Shown here one piece after another: positions 12,005 to 23,634 of a stretch of 64,000 nucleotides of DNA. Source of the DNA: Rosa chinensis (Eukaryota; Streptophyta; Magnoliopsida; Rosales; Rosaceae); assembly GCF_002994745.2 (NCBI RefSeq), contig NC_037094.1, forward strand, positions 21,429,001 to 21,493,000. Direction: 5' to 3'. A program made the translations under genes and the position numbers. Positions within the stretch are counted from its first letter, which is position 1. Every line of letters starts with the position of its first letter. The notes under the pieces are model-generated. The model saw only the letters and a list, made by a program, of their open reading frames with translations. It did no database searches and was not told where the DNA came from.

Positions 12005-12774
12005 TGTGACGTCCCGAACCCGAATTCACCGGTTTACTAGTCACTTGGACGGTGAACGATCTTTACTTTCACTTTTACTATCGTTTTAGTGCTTTTAGTG
12101 ACCCAAAAAGTTGGCTTTTTGTTCGGGTCAAAATTTGAGAAAATATTTTTCATGAAAGTTGTAGAGGACGTTAAACCGAGTCCGTGGACATGTGGTAGGT
12201 AAAAATCGGAGTTCGTATGTGAAAGTTATGGCTGAAAATATAAAAGTTAGTGTTCACGGTAACTTTCTATAAATATAGAAAGTTACTGTGGTAAGTTGTC
12301 ATTTTTGGAAACCTACCCAGTTTTCTCTCTTTTCTTCCCCGACCTTTTTCTCCTCTTCGGTCCGATTCTTCCTCCTCCGATTTCTTCCTTCTCCGGCCGA
12401 CCCACGACGGAATCCGGACACCGGCAAGCTCGCCTCATCCTCCTTGTCACACCTGCGGTGGTGTTTTTCGATGATTCGCCTAGAAGAGCTCGGATTTGAA
12501 CCGTGAAGCTCACTGTAGCAATTTGGAAGTTTCGTCGATTTCCAGCGATTCCGACCGTCTCCGGCCACCAAACCGGCGTCGAATGTGCGGTTTTCGCCAA
12601 GGATCATTCTCCCTCTAGCCTTGAGCCACGATTTGCAGTGTAGAGGGAGAATCGATCAAAACCCGATCCTAGGGTTCTTGGATTTTTTGGGTTTTCTTCA
12701 CCGGCCAATTTCGAGCACTTAAAGGTAAAATTGGAATGTGCTGTAGTTGAGAAACTTGTTGGGTCTGTTGTGAT
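12005..12774 (+). mobile_element. LTR fragment A (5' part)
   Basis: The stretch begins TGTGACGTCCCG, a plausible LTR start, and matches 18475-19194 closely from the atctttactttcac motif onward. It is broken at 12774, where the second copy continues and this one changes to unrelated sequence. It includes a pyrimidine-rich leader-like section (12320-12440). The small frames here are not conserved proteins. Confidence 0.65.
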
Positions 12775-12960
12775 TAGAGGTGGCAAACGGGCTGGCCCGG
12801 ACCGGCCCTGCCCATTTTAAGCGAGCCTAGTCGTGCTTCGTACCGTGCATGGGCACGCCCATTTATTATCGTGCCGGACTCGTGCCGGCCCATTTACTTA
12901 AACATTAAGCCCGGCCCGGCCCATGGCTTGAGCCCATATCGTGTCGGGCCGTGCTCGTGG
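12775..12960. mobile_element. hAT-like repeat fragment
   Basis: The fragment begins TAGAGGTGGCAAACGGGC, followed by repeated ggcccggc/ccggccc stretches. This start resembles plant hAT-type terminal sequences (TAGGGGTGGCAAA). It interrupts LTR fragment A and ends against the LINE-tail block. No opposite end was found, so it is a fragment. Confidence 0.45.
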
Positions 12961-13946
12961 TCATAAGTCGTAACAATACTATCCCTAGGAAGACTTCTGT
13001 CTTTTCCGGCATGGGGGAATCGAGTTGGGGGCAGCATTACTATGCAAAGCTTTATGGTGTCGCTAAGTAGTTGACAATGTGGGTTCTTGCTAATACAAGT
13101 GGTGACGGGATCATGTATGTACTGACATTATGGTGCGTGGTGGGACAAGGCGGCATGCGACCGGTTGGAGATGTTGTAGTTGACGCTGTCTTGGTTTATA
13201 ACAAGCAAACCACTGTGACGTTGCTAATGGTATTATTGCCGTCGTTGATGGCAGGATTCATGGTGCTATGGCACTAGCGATGGTTGGCGATGGATAGGTT
13301 GCTAGGCCTGGTGACAGTGGTACTCGGCGTGGAGGCGAAGTATTGGCTGCTAGGTATTTGGCTAATAGGCTTGGGCTTGCAATTGTTCTCGGGCTTAGGG
13401 CTTTATCCTTAGTTTATTTACTCTGGGCTAATTTGCTACGATTTACTACTGGTTTAGGTTGGGGTCCCCAGGTGTATGGCATGAAAGTTGTTGCTATTGA
13501 TAGTCTTGAGATAGCCCCCTTGTGTAGAGTCTTCTCTAGGTATCATGAATAAATTGGGGAAGGCTCTCAACTGGGTTTAGAGGCTTCCCTAACAATGTCA
13601 GGTTATACTCTAGTTATTTTGGAATTTCATTATGAGGTTGCAATATGTAAGAGTAATCTAGGGTTTTTGCTTTATGTTTTTCATTCATGACTCATTATTG
13701 TCATAACTCGTTGATTGAGTGAGTCATCTTGTAATATTTCATTCTTTACCATTAATGAATTGACACCTCCTATTGGAGAAAAAAAAAACATCCGATGTGA
13801 TTTTATGAGGAAAAAAAATAACAACAACTTGGTAGATAAGTACTTAATATTGCTTAAGAGCATCTCCAACCGTTTCCCTATCTTATTTATTAATTTCACG
13901 TTTCCAACACCTATTTTTGGACCGAAAAGAGAGAATATAAGAAAGA
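12961..13946 (+). mobile_element. LINE-like 3' tail with poly(A), copy A
   Basis: The block matches 21479-22465 almost base for base and, in its last 430 bp, 30681-31268. It ends in an A-run after cacctcctattggag (near 13780-13789), as expected of a non-LTR retrotransposon 3' end. The 69-codon frame at 13343-13552 is kept in copy B but has no recognised domain. Sequence after the A-run up to the MITE start (13947) is shared by all three copies, so they are duplicates of one insertion and its flank, not three insertions. Confidence 0.55.
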
Positions 13947-14478
13947 GAGTTTTTATTGGGACCTGCAAATATACTCACTTGACCTCACTCTATTATGAAT
14001 TATTAAATTACATATATAACCTATTACATATATAACCTACTATAAAATGATTATTAAGGATAATAATTATACCCAAAAAAATATTATATTTATATTATGT
14101 AGACTTTCCAATTCAATAATATTAGATAGTATTCCTTATTATTTTCCTTATCTATTTTCATTTTCCAATTTCACTACATCTTATCTTATATAATTAAGCC
14201 AATTCTTTGGATAATGGTTAAATTTTTGAAGTACCATACATGCCCTCACATTATAAAAATATTAATAAACAAATTATTTCTATATGTGGATAAGATAGTC
14301 AATAGACTATATCATATTTGAAAAAATTGCAATACATCCCATTAAAAAAATAGAAGGTTCCACAAAATTAGAAGAGAAATTGCTGTAACTTTTTTAATTT
14401 AAAAAATAATAATAAAAAATAAAAATCAATTGACATGTGTGGAGCACATATTAAAGGGCTAGTACTCATTAAAACATT

Positions 14479-14509
<31 letters not shown>

Positions 14510-14681
14510 AGAATTAAAAATATGATTAAGATCATGTGACATAAAAATGTATGATATATATGTTGAAAGCATATTGGTGAGGGAAAACAAAATAAATCCT
14601 CTTATGATTTATGACCTAAATCTAAGTCAATCCATTATATTTGCCAAAAAAAAATCTTAAAATATTTAAATAATTAATTAT
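13947..14681. mobile_element. Long-TIR MITE, copy A, right end lost
   Basis: The element begins GAGTTTTTATTGGGACC, matching the left end of the complete element at 62515-63372. It contains an (AT)n run (about 14480-14504). It is cut at 14681 where the 3-kb LTR starts. Confidence 0.7.
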
Positions 14682-17600
14682 TGTTGACCCCCGTATTTTT
14701 TTATTTTATTATTGTTTCTTTTAATTTGTCGTATAACGTATGAAACTACGTATTCGTGAGGTACAAAAGTATTTGAGTTTAGGTTAAGACTTTGAGGCCA
14801 TTTAAAGGATTAAGAAATTTAGAGAAAAATCCAATTTGGGTCTAGGAAAGTATTTTTAAAGTATCGAGGCTTAGGACAAGCCCGGAAAATTTTCCCGAAA
14901 GGATTCGGTGAAGTATCGGAGAAATAAGGATGATTGAAGATGTAATTTCGGAGTGGGCATAAGGAAAATTAAGTGAAAAATGAGAATGGAACAGCTCAAG
15001 CCCATTAGCCCAAAAGGAGGGGCAGATTCGACTTCTCACAATTAAATTTGGGAGAGATATTTAAGGAACACATCCCTCTCAAACCCTAGCCACTTCCCTC
15101 ATTTTCCTTCAGCTCTCTCTTTCTCTACCCGAGACTTTCTCTCTCATCCTCCTTGCTGGAAATTGCCGCCGCCTAACCGCCGCGGTCGCCGGAACCCGGA
15201 TTTCAACCAAAGTTTCCAGATTTTCTTCTCTTCCTACCCTCTTTCCATTTCTCCAACCAAAATCAAGAAATTTGGCCATCCAACCCTCCAAAAACCCTAG
15301 AACCTGAAGCTAAATTGGGGCTTTTTGTGATTTCTTCTTTCCAAGCTTAAATCAAGGTAATATCCATCCTAATCTAGCCTCTATTCCTTCGATCTATACA
15401 TCTTTCTTATCAAATTCGAGTTTTTGATTTCCATTTTGAATTTTTGGTGCATGAACCCGATTTCTCCTTAAACCATGAAGCTAGGCTATGGGTTTGGCAA
15501 GGATTTTTGGTAAGGATCTATCCATGCAACCTTGTTTTCAAGTTTTTTGGTTGAGATGTTGATGTTGGACGGATTTGTAGGTGAAGAAGGCCAAGGAGAA
15601 GGAATAGGACGTGATTTTTGAAGAAGAAAGGGTAAGGAATGGGTTTTGGACAAACCCTAGAATTTTTGGAATTTATTTGGTTGATTTTGATTATGTTGAG
15701 CTATTGTTGTTGTTGGAAAAATTGTGAAAAATAGAGATTTGAGGATGGTTTAATTAGTAGGATTTTATTAGCATAATTTTCATAGTGTTGGAATTTTGGT
15801 GTTGAAGATTTGGTGATTATTGTCGTGTAGTTTTGGCCAAAAGAAAAAGAAAAGGAAGAAGAAAAGAAATGAGTTTGTTTTTGGAAAAAAAGGAAAATAA
15901 AGAAAATGGTAAAAGTTGGATTAAATGAGGTTTTACTGTGGTAAAGCGGTAAAAAGTGAAGAAGGTGAAAGTAAAGGTAAATTCGGTAAAAAGGAGGTAA
16001 AAGGTAAAAGTGAAAGTGTGGAGGTAAATGTCATGGTAAAAGTGAAAAGGTGAAAAAGGAGAAGTAAATGGGTAAAAATAAAAGTAAAGCTTTATTTATA
16101 ATTATTTATTTATTTATTTTAAATAAATAAGAATTATTTAATTATTTATTTTAAATAAATAATAAATAATGGTAAATAAAGGAATACTTGGTCAAAAGTC
16201 AGAAGTCAAAGTCAAAAGTCAACTCCGAGAGTTGACCATGGTTGACCGACCTCGTAAAACGTGAGGATCAACTCGACTTTGGTCGCTCGGATTGGCGAAA
16301 GTTTTGCGGAGCGATAAGGACATTTTCCTTTTTAAGAAAGAAGTTAGTTTCCCAAATTGGTAAAGGTTGAAAGAAATAATTAATAGCCTCATTGAAATAA
16401 AAAGGAATTAGTGTACGCGGTTACTTTTGGTTGATCATGATGTTTACCTGGATAATTACTTACAAATTAAGTAATGGTTCAGGAAACACGATCGTTATGG
16501 AAGCTTAAGCGGAAAGCATCAGAGTGTGGAGTACGCCAGCATTATCCAGGTAGGGTGAGCTGTCCCTTCCTTGTTAGAGGCTTTTCGATAAATGTGGAAT
16601 GCTCTAGTATAATATTATGTTGCCTGCAACTATATTTTTGGTTGTTCATTAGTCGATGCCTCGTGATACATGTGTTTTCAGAACTGATGATTGTTGATTG
16701 CGAAAACCGAGGCTAGACTTGCATGTTGAGATATTGTACCATTTGTATGTTTGTGTTTGTGACCTGAAAGTGAATGGGACCTAGACGAGTAGATTCCTAG
16801 GGATCCCACGGTGTCGATAACTGTGAACCTCCGGAGGGGGCTGTGCTCCTATGTTTGTCGAGGAAAGGTGAGTACAGACAGTGAACCAGTCATAGGAGAC
16901 TCAGAGCCAGGAAATGGACACTTTCGCTACTTGTAGCCCTAAAGACTATAGAGTAGTTGGCCGGTTCTCGAAGGATGACGAACCAGGTCGGTCACCGATT
17001 TATTTTAGTTTAGCCGGCAGGTAAGTATCTCGGAGCTCCAAGTTGTGTGAAGCATGCTGCATATGATTTCCTGAAACGAAACAACTCTGATTGTTTTTGT
17101 TTGCATTTGTTTTACTCGATTTTACAAATGCGCGCAATCTATATTCTAATAGTTATGTTTTACCTATTAGTTTTCAAACCTAACTAAGGTTGGGTCGGCC
17201 CCTATTGGGCTAGCGAGGACGAAATGCTCACCCCTACATTTCAGGTTACAACGAGGTCATTCCGGACGATTTGGATTAGAAGTGGGTCGTTGGCCGAGTT
17301 CATGTGTTGCTATTCCTGTTGCTTGAAGTTCTTCCCCTTTTGGTATTCCATCGATTTGCTCATTTTTCATTCCATGTTGAACTTTGTGAGGTCCGCCTAC
17401 CTGGGAGCGCGCCTCACCCCTTTGTTTTATTGTTATTGTTGAACTCCTTTCATTTCAGCTATGATGTAAGCCCTAAGGCGCCACAGTGCACTTGCCCACT
17501 TTATTTTTTTTTAAGCATTTCCAGACTTGCTATTTTGAATGTTGGGTTGTTGATTTAAAGTCCTTTCTTAAAAGTTTTTCTTGGTCTCCTATTTTCTAAA

Positions 17601-17721
17601 AATTGTATTTTCAAAAGGCCTTGTAGTATTAAGTTGGTAGGTCTACGGTATGTCTACGACGTATCGAGCTCCTATTAGCTTAATATTACGTCGCTGTGGT
17701 ATACCCATTCGGGTCGCCACA
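14682..17721 (+). mobile_element. 5' LTR of an LTR retrotransposon (3.04 kb)
   Basis: The LTR starts TGTTGACCCCCG and ends GGGTCGCCACA, giving the canonical TG...CA ends. It is followed at once by a primer-binding site. It inserted into the MITE copy. It contains a transcript-leader-like stretch (aaaccctagcc near 15084, then CT-rich) that may be the R/U5 start, and AT-rich purine tracts at about 15850-16190. No second LTR was found in the window, because the body is cut at 18480. Confidence 0.8.
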
Positions 17722-17727
17722 GTAGAG

Positions 17728-17739
17728 TGGTATCAGAGC
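17728..17739 (+). other. Retrotransposon primer-binding site (initiator Met-tRNA)
   Basis: TGGTATCAGAGC, six bases after the LTR end, is complementary to the 3' end of plant initiator-Met tRNA. This confirms the LTR boundary and the direction of the element. Confidence 0.9.
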
Positions 17740-18283
17740 TGGTTTCGAAAAAAAGGTTGTTTTTGCTAAAAACCCAACAACCCAAAAACGTTTTCGAGAA
17801 AGTTTTCTTGGTTTTGTAAAAGTGTTTTTCCTTTCTAAAAAATAAAATAAAATAAATAAATAAACTTTGAGGAAAATCCTTTGAGTTTTCGTTGTCTTGC
17901 AAATTGTTTCAGTTTCAAAAGAAAATGATTTAAGGAAAGAAGTTTCAAATCACCTGTGACGCCTTATCCCACAACCATCGCTTCTCATTTAGATTCCTTT
18001 GCGCTACCCTAACCCTTCGCGTTGACCCCCTATCTACTTTGTTTCTTTTCGAGAGTCATTCATTCATTGTATAACCCGATCATTGTAGTTTTGTGTTATT
18101 GCAAAATAATATTGTGAGATCTTCATTAGGGAGATTCCACATCGTGCATTTGGCACATGAAAATGGAAAAGTCTTTGATTTGTAGACTTCAACTGGACGT
18201 TGAAGAGTGTATGATTGATCTCATGTTGTGAGCTTTGTGAATCATATTGTCTTTTGTTCTGTCTCAGTTTGACTCCTGTTACG

Positions 18284-18480
18284 ATGCCGCCACGACCCGA
18301 TCCTAGAATGGCAGCAGTGCTAAGGGCATTCGAAGCCCTAGGCAATGCCCCGGAATCGACCCCGGAGGAACTTGAAAGATATAGGGTGACGCAATGCTTG
18401 GAGCAGTTCACCAAGCTTAAACCACCTCAGTTCAACGGAATCGGTGAAGCCTGCGAGGCTGAAAACTGGTTGAGCCAAAT
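18284..18480 (+). pseudogene. Truncated gag of the long-LTR element
   Basis: The frame begins MPPRPDPRM and ends at KPPQFNGIGEACEAENWL, the hallmark start of the Ty3/Gypsy gag (retrotransposon gag domain, F-x-G-x...AExWL). It breaks at about residue 66, where the sequence switches to LTR fragment B. Only the N-terminal part of gag survives; protease, RT, RNase H and integrase are absent. Confidence 0.75.
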
Positions 18481-20990
18481 CTTTACTTTCACTTTTACTA
18501 TCGTTTTAGTGCTTTTAGTGGCCCAAAAAGTTGGCTTTTTGTTCGGGTCAAAATTTGAGAAAATGTTTTTCATGAAAGTTGTAGAAGACGTTAAACCGAG
18601 TCCGTGGACATGTGGTAGGTAAAAATCGGAGTTCTTATGTGAAAGTTATGGCTGAAAATATAAAAGTTAGTGTTCATGGTAACTTTCTATAAATATAGAA
18701 AGTTACTGTGGTAAGTTGTCATTTTTGGAAACCTACCCAGTTTTCTCTCTTTTCTTCCCCGACCCTTTTCTCCTCTTCGGTCTGATTCTTCCTCCTTCGA
18801 TTTCTTCCTTCTCCTGCTGACCCACGACAGAATCCGGACACCGGCAAGCTCGCCTCATCCTCCTTGTCACACCTGCGGTGGTGTTTTTCAATGATTTGGC
18901 CGGAGGAGCTCGGATTTGAACCGTGAAGCTCACTATAGCAATTTGGAAGTTTCGTCGATTTCCAGCGATTCCGACCTTCTCCGGCCACCAAACCGGCGTC
19001 GAAGGTGCAGTTTTCCCCAAGGATCATTCTCCCCCTAGCCTTGAGCCATAATTTGCAGTGTAGAGGGAGAATCGATCAAAACCCAATCCTAGGGTTCTTG
19101 GATTTTCTGGGTTTTCTTCACCGGCCAATTTCGAGCACTTAAAGGTAAAATTGGAATGTGCTGTAGTTGAGAAACTTGTTGGGTCTGTTGTGATGTTGGT
19201 GCTGCCAAAATTTGGTGGTCATCGGAGGTGGTGGCCCACGGCGCGTGGAGGAACGTAGGGCAGTTTTCTGACTTCGATTTTTGGCCTATTAAATCCTATA
19301 ATTGATGTAGAGCTCGTAAATGTGAATTTGGTTGGAATTGAAGAAAAGTTATGTTGATTATGAAATTTCCGGAATTTAGAATTTCATTACCGATTTACGA
19401 GAATCCGACCGTCGGATATCTCTCGGTTCTGCCTTGAAACCTTTAAATTAACGAATTGGTATTAGTGGTATAATTTGGGTTGAATCCGAGAAGAAGTGAA
19501 GATATGATTATGAGGATTTGATTTTAGGAATCGTATTTAATTGCCGAATTGATATTCACAAATTATAATTGTGTACAGGGCGATATACAGAGCTATTACT
19601 CGATGAAGGAACTCGTATGCATGATTGCCTAAATTGTACTGTGAGTGGACATTTATTTTAAATTAAATGTGCATGCAGTATATTATTATTTTCCGATTGA
19701 GGCTTAGTTTATTATTTGAATTATTGAGTGTTATGATTTTATGGGCTTGATTTCTTGAGATTTATTATGCTCTATGAGTTAAGGGATTTTTAGTGGATTT
19801 CCTTCCCGAGGGCTTTCAATAGATTTTTCAAGCTATTTATTTATGAGTTATTGAGTTGGGAAATGATTTTCGGGAAGTGACTGATTAAGAAAATATTATG
19901 AGAATTATTGATTTCGAATATCGGTTTTTATGAGGATTCACGAGTACGAATGTTTCATCGAATATTTGAGCATGATTGAATTATCGAGATTTATTGAGCT
20001 TTGAGCTCTGCACTTATCATCCTTGAAGTTAGATTGAGATTTCTTTCCGAAAGCATTTATTGATTTACAGAGTATTTGATTTGTGCTTTCGAGTATTTAT
20101 TGAGATATTGAGGTTTGAGTTATGCTTTCGGTGAATTATTAATGATTTATTGTAGTAATATCGAGTTTCTTTACGAAAGCAACTAATTGAAAGAGGTTGT
20201 TTCCAGTTTACTGAGGAGGCTATCAGTCAGCGCATGCATGCATTACCTAGTTGACAGTCCCTTCTAGGTAATAGTCTGGTTGGCAGTCCCTTTCAGACTA
20301 CATCCCGGTTGGCAGTTCATTCTGATGCGTCACCTGGTTGGCAGTCCGTTCCAGATGACATGAGGTAGTTAGTTGGCAGTCCCTTCTAACTACATGTGGT
20401 TAGTTGGCAGTCCCTTCTATCAACCGCTACCTATTCCGGTTGGCAGTCCCTTCTATTCACCGCCTCCTATTCGGGTTGGCAGTCCATTCCGATGCTTCAT
20501 CTGGGTGGTAGTCCCTCCCAGATGGCATGAGATGACTATACAGCAGTCCTTTCTAGTCATCAAACAAACCTCTTGAAAAATGATGTTTTAAAAAGGATTG
20601 AGGATGAGATCTTAAGAGATTGCAGTAAAGGTGATGATTAAAAGTATTTCCAAGATTGTTACTACATGTGAGGTTTTAGAGAATAACTTGGGAAAGCATT
20701 AAGTTTTACTTATTCATTCGAAATTACTTATTTTTCGCCCACTCACTCTAACGATTTTTAAATGTTTTCCCCTAGGCCCTTCGGTTTTAAATGCCCAGTT
20801 TGCAGGCTAGTTTAGCTTGAGGTCGAGCGTACTTGGGGTTGAGGCATAGCTATCATAGCTTCCGCATTATAAAAGTACCGGTCCTTTATCTTGAAAATAC
20901 TCTCATGTACACCTGTACATTAGATTGCTCTGATAACCTATGAGATTAATATTCTTAAGTTCAGAATTGTTTGTGAAATGGGAGATGTTG
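18475..20990 (+). mobile_element. LTR fragment B, with hairpin array
   Basis: From the shared atctttactttcac motif this follows LTR fragment A to 19194 and then continues into sequence lost from A. It carries a repeated-hairpin array (20242-20561) and a segment with ttcgcccactcactctaacg typical of plant Gypsy LTR 3' halves. The right boundary is uncertain; 20991-21478 carries no recognised feature apart from an A-run and a short (TG)n near 21226-21240. Confidence 0.55.
20242..20561 (+). repeat. Array of short hairpins with conserved loop
   Basis: About nine to ten units share a core close to TTGGCAGTCCCTT. In at least six the core is flanked by perfect or near-perfect inverted repeats that differ from unit to unit: ATTACCTAG/CTAGGTAAT (20242-20272), TAGTCTG/CAGACTA (20272-20300), GTCACCTGG/CCAGATGAC (20329-20359, one mismatch), GTAGTTAG/CTAACTAC (20365-20393), CATCTGGG/CCCAGATG (20498-20524) and GATGACTA/TAGTCATC (20531-20561). 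Intervening units (20301-20327, 20398-20425, 20471-20492) keep the loop but have weaker stems. Confidence 0.85.
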
Positions 20991-21478
20991 TGATATAGGG
21001 AGCATGGTGGCTCTAGAAGAATAAGGGTGGATTATTTTAGAAGTGTAAATATATTTCTACAGGTTTTTGGGTAGTCCACTTTTAGAGGGAGCTCTACCAA
21101 ATTTTTGGTAGAATTTCTTCTGAGATGGGCCCCGCAGGGCCACTTTGGATTTTCAAGGTGAAATCTGGGGTGGGTCCTGTCAAAGATATCCCTTAAAATG
21201 ACAAAAAAAAAAAAGGACCTTAGTGGGGTGTGTGTGTGTGTAGTCTTACACGTGCAATTCGAGGCACGTAAGAGCAAGAAACGACTTCAATATTGTTAAA
21301 GTTTTTGTCAATCTCTTCAAATCTTAATAAGGTGTGTCTTGAAAAATACACATTTAACCAACCTATTCATAAAATAGTCGGAACAATCCCCGTTGAGAAA
21401 TATTTATTCAACTTAGATCTAGGAAATATCAAACCCAAATTGTAATTAAGCGCTACAAAAGAGAAGACACTGATAAGT

Positions 21479-22465
21479 TCATAACTCGTAACAATACTAT
21501 CCCTAGGAAGACTTCTGTCTTTTCCGGCATGGGGGAATCGAGTTGGGGGCAGCATTAGTATGCAAAGCTTTATGGTGTGGCTAAGTATTTGACAATGTGA
21601 GTTCTTGCTAATACAAGTGGTGACGGGATCATGTATGTACTGACATTATGGTGCGTGGTGGGACAAGGCGGCATGCGACCGGTTGGAGATGTTGTAGTTG
21701 ACGCTGTCTTGGTTTATAACAAGCAAACCACTGTGACGTTGCTAATGGTATTATTGCCGTCGTTGATGGCAGGATTCATGGTGATATGGCACTAGCGATG
21801 GTTGGCGATGGATAGGTTGCTAGGCCTGGTGACAGTGGTACTCGGCGTGGAGGCGGAGTATTGGCTACTAGGTATTTGGCTAATAGGCTTGGGCTTGCAA
21901 TTGTTCTCGGGCTTAGGGCTTTGTCCTTAGTTTATTTACTCTGGGCTAATTTGCTACGATTTGCTACTGGTTTAGATTGGGGTCCCCAGGTGTATGGCAT
22001 GAAAGTTGTTGCTATTGATAGTCTTGAGATAGCCCCCTTGTGTAGAGTCTTCTCTAGGTATCATGAATAAATTGGGGAAGGCTCTCAACTGGGTTTAGAG
22101 GCTTCCCTAACAATGTCAGGTTATACTCTAGTTATTTTGGTATTTCATTATGAGGTTGCAATATGTAAGATTAATCTAGGGTTTTTGCTTTATGTTTTTC
22201 ATTCATGACTCATTATTGTCATAACTCGTTGATTGAGTGAGTCATCTTGTAATATTTCATTCTTTACTATTAATGAATTGACACCTCCTATTGAAGGAAA
22301 AAAAAACATCCGATGTGATTTTATGAGGAAAAAAAAATAACAACAACTTGGTAGATAAGTACTTAATATTGCTTAAGAGCATCTCCAACCGTTTCCCTAT
22401 CTTATTTATTAATTTCACGTTTCCACCACCTATTTTTGGACCGAAAAGAGAGAATATAAGAAAGA
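21479..22465 (+). mobile_element. LINE-like 3' tail with poly(A), copy B
   Basis: Near-identical to 12961-13946, including the A-run after cacctcctattgaagg (about 22300) and the flank up to the MITE start. It stands directly upstream of duplicated block B, whereas no such sequence precedes block A. Confidence 0.55.
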
Positions 22466-22972
22466 GAGTTTCTATTGGGACCTGCAAATATACTCATTTG
22501 ACCTCACTCTATTATGAAGTATTAAATTACATATATAACCTACTATAAAATGATTATTAAGGATAATAATTATACCCAAAAAAATATTATATTTATATTA
22601 TATAGACTTTCCAATTCAATAATATTAGATAGTATTCCTTATTATTTTCCTTATCTATTTTCATTTTCCAATTTCACTACATCTTATATAATTAAGCCAA
22701 TTCTTTAGATAATGGTTAAATTATTGAAGTACCATACATGCCCTCACATTATAAAAATATTAATAAACAAATTATTTCTATATGTGGATAAGATAGTCAA
22801 TAGACTATATCATATTTGAAAAAATTGCAATACATCCCATGAAAAAAAGAGAAGGTTCCACAAAATTAGAAGAGAAATTGCTGTAACTTTTTTAATTTAA
22901 AAAAATAATAAAAAATAAAAATCAATTGACATGTGTGGAGCACATATTAAAGGGCTAATACTCATTAAAACA

Positions 22973-23011
<39 letters not shown>

Positions 23012-23237
23012 AGAATTAAAAATATGATTAAGATCATGTGACATAAAAATGTATGATATATTATTATATATGTTGAATGCATATTGGTGAGGGAAAACAA
23101 AATAAATTCTCTTATGATTTATGACCTAAATCTAAGTCAATCCATTATATTTGCCAAAAAAAATCTTAAAATATTTAAATAATTAATTATGTGGTACAAA
23201 AAATACAGAAAAATAAATAAACATTAAAAAATGATTG
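22466..23237. mobile_element. Long-TIR MITE, copy B, right end lost
   Basis: Begins GAGTTTCTATTGGGACC like the complete copy at 62515, with an (AT)n run at about 22976-23007. It continues past the point where copy A is cut (into gtggtacaaaaaatacag, also found at 62970) and ends abruptly at 23237 against the duplicated kinase block. Confidence 0.7.
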
Positions 23238-23441
23238 AGACATGAAGAGTTGAAGACAACCTGTTAGAATTCGAGAAACGGCGCCGCTTTGTTGAAACCT
23301 CTCGGTCTCGATCTCTCAGATCCCCGTGAGATCAGGAAGCGTTGATTTCAAGCTTTTGGCTCACGCAAGTTTAGCAAATGACTGAAATACCCTTGCCGAA
23401 ACAAGTCCGCAGGTGAGTAGGAAAAGGGAGTGATGGGAAAT

Positions 23442-23449
23442 TATAAATA
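23442..23449 (+). promoter_or_regulatory. TATA box of kinase copy B
   Basis: TATAAATA, equivalent to 4167-4174, 193 bp before the ATG. Only about 400 bp of the original upstream sequence is retained in copy B, so distal promoter elements may be lost. Confidence 0.55.
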
Positions 23450-23468
23450 GGATCCGAGGACTCCACGA

Positions 23469-23579
23469 ATGAATCCACTGCTCTTCTTCCCAATTTCAGT
23501 AGAGAGTGTTAAGTGTGCGCTAGGGTTTCCAATTCTTCTGAGGATGAGTGGTGGTGCGAAATCAACACTAATTTCGTAG
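23469..23579 (+). other. Upstream ORF of kinase copy B, closed before main start
   Basis: The ATG equivalent to 4194 opens a 36-codon frame that ends at TAG 23577-23579, 55 nt before the kinase ATG. A 16-bp deletion relative to copy A joins it in frame with the short MSGGAKSTLIS frame. In copy A the same ATG runs past the main start instead. Whether this ATG is inside the mRNA is uncertain, since it is 20 nt from the TATA box. Confidence 0.4.
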
Positions 23580-23634
23580 TCCAAGACTACTTGAGAGGTT
23601 TTCAATTCTTTGGTCTGTGTCTGGGTTTTGTTCC

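Noticed and set aside
12288..12786. Several overlapping ORFs of 60-102 codons, also present at 18719-19027
   Set aside because: They occur on both strands in all frames in a CT/CCGG-rich part of an LTR and are changed freely between the two copies; no protein character.
13343..13552. 69-codon ORF conserved in two copies as a possible gene
   Set aside because: Conservation is explained by recent duplication; the third copy (30681-) breaks the frame and no domain is visible.
20242..20561. CRISPR-like array (repeated core with different flanks)
   Set aside because: Plant nuclear sequence; the varying parts are inverted repeats around a 13-base loop, not unique spacers between identical long repeats, and there are no cas genes.
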